From DASTHS01 sp035718085 (GTDB lineage Bacteria > Actinomycetota > Acidimicrobiia > Acidimicrobiales > Palsa-688): a stretch of DNA of 8,196 nucleotides. The stretch is from positions 1-8,196 of the forward strand of contig DASTHS010000263.1 in NCBI GenBank assembly GCA_035718085.1, written 5' to 3'. Both the position numbers and the translations under genes were made by a program. Positions 5,484 through 8,196 of this stretch are shown piece after piece. Each line of letters starts with the position of its first letter. Position 1 is the first letter of the stretch. A model generated the notes under the pieces. That model was given only the letters and a program-made list of their open reading frames with translations, made no database searches and was not told the origin of the DNA.

Positions 5484-6512
5484 TCAGCCCGGCGCCGGGG
5501 TGACCCGCAGCCGGCTGGCCGAGCGCCGCGCCTCCCAGTGGCTGCGGTTGGCGAAGTGCGGCGGCCGGTCGTCGAGCAGGTAGGTCTCCAGCCACAGCCG
5601 CTTGAGGTGGCGCACCTGCCCGGCCCGGCGGTCGTCCTCGTAGGCGGTGCGACCGTGGAGCACGTGGAAGTTGTTGATGAACTGGATGTCGCCGGGGCGC
5701 AGCTCCATCACGACCTGGTTGTCGGGGTCTTTGGCCATCTCCTCCACGGCCCGGAGCGCCTCGACCTGCGTGTCGGTGAGCCGCGGCGCGTCGGGGTGGC
5801 GTTGCGACGCCCAGATGTAGGGCGGGATGCACCGCACGAACAGCCGGTCGCCCCATTCGGTGAAGACCGGGAGGGAGTAGAAGCCGCGCTGCCCGGCCGC
5901 CTGCTCGCCGCGGGCGTCGTAGGGGAACGGCTCGTAGAGGGCGGCGGCCAGGTCGGGGCGGTCGCGCACGAGACGGTTGTGGATGCGCACCGAGTTCGAC
6001 ACGGCCGACAACCCCCCGGCGATGCCGTTGGCCAGGCACATGAGGCCGACGAGGTCGGCGCCGTCGCAGTGGAACGGCAGGGCGACGCCGCCGAGCTCGT
6101 TGCCCCGCGCCGTCGGGTCGTCGGGGGCGCGCCCCTGGTCGGTGACGTCGCCGAGCACGTGGCCGCGGGCGTTCTGCGCCCATGGCCGACCCAGGTGCAT
6201 GCCGATGCCCCAGTAGAGGAGCTCCATCTCGTCCTGGCTGTAGGCGGCCCGGTCGATGCCCCGCAGGCGCACGAACCCGCGCCCGTCGATCAGCTCGGCG
6301 GCCAGAGCGGCGAGGCGACCGGCCAGCGTCGGCAGCGGGAAGTCGTCGCGGCCGACGTCGAGCACGTCGCTCGAGCGGGCGCCGGCGTGGCGCACGGCGG
6401 CGTCGAGCTCGGCCAGCTCGGCGGCGTCGAAGGTCTCGGTCCAGCTCGACTCGTCGGCCATGTCGGCCGCGGTCCACTCGCAGCCCGCCTCCAGCACCCG
6501 CGGGTGGCTCAT
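5484..6512 (-). CDS. TauD/TfdA-family Fe(II)/2-oxoglutarate-dependent dioxygenase
   Basis: Enzymes of this family hydroxylate a small organic substrate while decarboxylating 2-oxoglutarate to succinate, using Fe(II); many release sulfite, amines or other groups by this chemistry. The 342-residue product begins at ATG 6512, whose ATGA overlaps the stop of the upstream gene. The iron-binding facial triad is visible: PFHCDGAD gives His148 and Asp150, and FHVLHGRTAYEDD gives His286. Arg301 or Arg305 in RHLKRLWLE should bind the 2-oxoglutarate carboxylate. LRPGDIQFINN (271-281) before the distal His is typical. The length suits the longer TauD-like enzymes with an N-terminal extension of about 60 residues. 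Substrate residues cannot be read from sequence. Translational coupling to an acyl-amino-acid hydrolase-like gene suggests the same catabolic route. Taurine itself is not supported: no sulfonate transport gene is present. Confidence 0.9.
   Translation of the reverse strand: MSHPRVLEAGCEWTAADMADESSWTETFDAAELAELDAAVRHAGARSSDVLDVGRDDFPLPTLAGRLAALAAELIDGRGFVRLRGIDRAAYSQDEMELLYWGIGMHLGRPWAQNARGHVLGDVTDQGRAPDDPTARGNELGGVALPFHCDGADLVGLMCLANGIAGGLSAVSNSVRIHNRLVRDRPDLAAALYEPFPYDARGEQAAGQRGFYSLPVFTEWGDRLFVRCIPPYIWASQRHPDAPRLTDTQVEALRAVEEMAKDPDNQVVMELRPGDIQFINNFHVLHGRTAYEDDRRAGQVRHLKRLWLETYLLDDRPPHFANRSHWEARRSASRLRVTPAPG
6509..6512 (-). other. ATGA stop/start overlap coupling the two operon genes
   Basis: On the minus strand the hydrolase TGA (6511-6509) and the dioxygenase ATG (6512-6510) share bases, the classic arrangement for translational coupling. 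No separate strong Shine-Dalgarno is evident. Confidence 0.85.
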
Positions 6513-8196
6513 CGGGCCACCGCCTGCGGGCCGCGCACCAGCCGGCCGGGCAGGGCCCCGGTCGGTTCACCGTCGGTGTAGGTCTCGACACCGGCGACGA
6601 AGGTGTGCAGGTAGCCGTGGGCGTCCTGCAGGAGGCGCTTGCCGCCGGCGGGCAGGTCGTGGACCACCCGCGGCGCGTCGAGGGAGAGGCGCTGGTGGTC
6701 GATCACGTTGACGTCGGCCCGGTAGCCGGGGGCCAGCACCCCGCGGTCGAGCAGCCCGACGGCCTCGGCGGTGCCCCGGCACTGGCGCGCCACCACGAAC
6801 GGCACGTCGAAGGTGGCGCCCCGGGCGCGGTCCCTCGCCCAGTAGGTGAGGAGGGTGGTGGGGAAGCTGCCGTCACAGATGGTGCCCACATGGGCGCCTC
6901 CGTCGCCGAGCCCCGGCACCGTGAACTCGTGGCCGAGGAGCTCCGCGGCGGCGTCCAGGTTGCCGTCGGCGTAGTTGAGGAAGGGCATGTACAGCAGCGC
7001 CCGGCCCTCGTCCGCCAGGAGCAGGTCGACGAGCAGCTCGGCGGGGGCGACCCCCGTGCGTGCGGCGACGGTGGCCACGCTGTCGGCGGGGTCGGGCTCG
7101 TAGTCGGGCGGCGAGCCGAGCTCGAAGGTGCGCGCCAGCATCGACGGGCGCAGCACCTCAGCGGCCTCGGCGACCAGCTGCGCCCGGCGGCCGGCGTCGG
7201 CGAAGTGGCGGGCCTGCTCGCCGGGTGACCGGCCGGCCACGGCGGCGAGGCTCGGGCAGCGGGCCAGCGGGTTGACGCTGCCCTCGAGCCCGACGAGCAC
7301 CCCCACCGCCCGGGCCGCGACCTGGGCGCGCATGGGCAGGCCCTCGGCCCGGGCCCGCTCGAGCAGCTCGAGCTGCCCGGCGTAGCTGCGGCCCGGCCGG
7401 GCCTGCAGCAGGGAGAACGACAGGGGCCGCCCCGATGCCCGCATCATCTCGAGCAGCGTGGCCCCCTCGTCGTCCGCGCTGAAGTCGGAGACGACCTGGA
7501 GCACGCCGCGGCCGGTCGCGCCCACCGCCCGGGCGATGCCCACCAGCTCGTCCCGGGCCGCGGTGAGGGTGGGGGTCGGCTCCCCTCGGCTGGTGCGGTG
7601 GTTGAGGGTGCGGGAGGTGGAGAACCCCAGGGCGCCGGCGCGGATGCCCGCCGCCACGATGTCGCCCATGGCGGCGATCTCCTCGGCGGTGGCCGGCTCC
7701 CGGTCGGCGCCACGCTGGCCCATCACGTAGACCCGCACGGGGGCGTGGCACATCTGGGTGGCCAGGTCGATGTCGAACGATCGGCCGCCGACGTAGTCGA
7801 GGTACTGCTCCATCGACTCCCACGCCCAGGGCAGCCCTTCCTGGAGCACCACGCCGGGGAGGTCCTCGACGCCCTCCATGAGCTCGACGAGCATGTCGTG
7901 GTCGCCGGGGCGCACGGGGGCGAACCCGACGCCGCAGTTGCCGGCCACCACGGTGGTCACCCCGTGGCCCGACGACGGCTGCAGCCGCTGGTCCCAGGTG
8001 GCCTGCCCGTCGTAGTGGGTGTGGATGTCGACGAAGCCGGGGGTCACCAGGGCCCCGTCGGCATCGACCTCCCGTGCCCCGCGACCGTCGACCCGCCCGA
8101 CCTCGACCACCCGCCCGCCGGCCAGGGCGACGTCGGCGGTGCGGGCCGGGCCGCCGGTGCCGTCGACGACCGTGCCGCCACGGACGACCACATCGA
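6509..8196 (-). CDS. Amidohydrolase superfamily protein, N-acyl-D-amino-acid deacylase-like (5' end cut by window edge)
   Basis: The family (Amidohydro_3, COG3653-like) hydrolyses amide bonds of N-acyl-D-amino acids and related compounds in the cytoplasm. The frame is open to the window edge: GTG 8191 is preceded by an in-frame GAT, and the pattern D-VVVRGGTVVDGTG implies a start a few codons outside. Numbering from 8191: the first metal motif is GFVDIHTHYDGQ (His57, His59, Asp61), NCGVGFAP carries Cys86 (the bridging-type Cys of D-aminoacylase), and GLGDGGAH gives Asp430 and His434. GYRADVNVID near the C terminus closes the small beta domain. The two later zinc histidines of D-aminoacylase appear to be replaced: LQVVSDF (Gln232) and SLLQ (Gln263) occupy the expected places. 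Length, about 565 residues, suits the family. Substrate unknown; a divergent acyl-amino-acid or cyclic-amide hydrolase is likely. Confidence 0.88.
   Translation of the reverse strand, partial: DVVVRGGTVVDGTGGPARTADVALAGGRVVEVGRVDGRGAREVDADGALVTPGFVDIHTHYDGQATWDQRLQPSSGHGVTTVVAGNCGVGFAPVRPGDHDMLVELMEGVEDLPGVVLQEGLPWAWESMEQYLDYVGGRSFDIDLATQMCHAPVRVYVMGQRGADREPATAEEIAAMGDIVAAGIRAGALGFSTSRTLNHRTSRGEPTPTLTAARDELVGIARAVGATGRGVLQVVSDFSADDEGATLLEMMRASGRPLSFSLLQARPGRSYAGQLELLERARAEGLPMRAQVAARAVGVLVGLEGSVNPLARCPSLAAVAGRSPGEQARHFADAGRRAQLVAEAAEVLRPSMLARTFELGSPPDYEPDPADSVATVAARTGVAPAELLVDLLLADEGRALLYMPFLNYADGNLDAAAELLGHEFTVPGLGDGGAHVGTICDGSFPTTLLTYWARDRARGATFDVPFVVARQCRGTAEAVGLLDRGVLAPGYRADVNVIDHQRLSLDAPRVVHDLPAGGKRLLQDAHGYLHTFVAGVETYTDGEPTGALPGRLVRGPQAVAR

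Noticed and set aside
8191..8193. ATG read on the minus strand near the right edge as start of the amidohydrolase
   Set aside because: It is out of frame with the gene; the true start must lie just beyond the window.

Overview
The window is very GC-rich (well over 65% by eye, with G/C at almost every third codon position) and looks like a chromosomal segment of a high-GC actinobacterium. An Acidimicrobiia-like lineage is my best guess. It rests on overall composition, a short RpoD/HrdB-like sigma factor, a tRNA-His without an encoded CCA end, and a secreted protein with 42-residue Y-W-L-(V/A)...DGGIFSFGD repeats of a kind I associate with that group. I see no insertion sequence, phage gene, CRISPR array, integrase or clear acquired island.

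Left part (1-1532, plus strand): the C-terminal part of an arginine deiminase is cut by the window edge. A pirin-family cupin protein follows after a 63-base gap that holds a small near-palindrome. A 485-residue exported protein, with about six propeller-like repeats fused to a C-terminal CAP/SCP-like domain, runs convergently on the minus strand (1552-3009). Its 3' end lies only 19 bases from the pirin stop codon.

Middle part: a short group 2-type sigma-70 factor (3191-4126, minus) is divergent from a tRNA-His(GTG) gene (4256-4329, plus). The 263-base stretch after the tRNA has no gene but holds a probable terminator-like hairpin and a nested inverted repeat. The repeat lies just upstream of a membrane protein (4593-5366, plus) that resembles the membrane part of MscS-like channels and has no beta domain. 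A perfect 13-bp stem-loop at 5433-5462 separates it from the next, convergent transcription unit.

Right part (5484-8196, minus): a two-gene operon with a 4-base ATGA overlap encodes an Amidohydro_3/N-acyl-D-amino-acid deacylase-like hydrolase (5' end just outside the window) and a TauD/TfdA-type Fe(II)/2-oxoglutarate dioxygenase. The coupling suggests consecutive steps in catabolism of an unknown, probably acylated or amide-containing, small molecule.

Most of the window is ordinary core or catabolic content. The points most worth a second look are the structured leader of the MscS-like gene, the amidohydrolase with apparent replacement of two zinc-ligand histidines in a fixed pair with the dioxygenase, and the repeat-CAP fusion whose CAP domain seems to have lost its usual polar residues.
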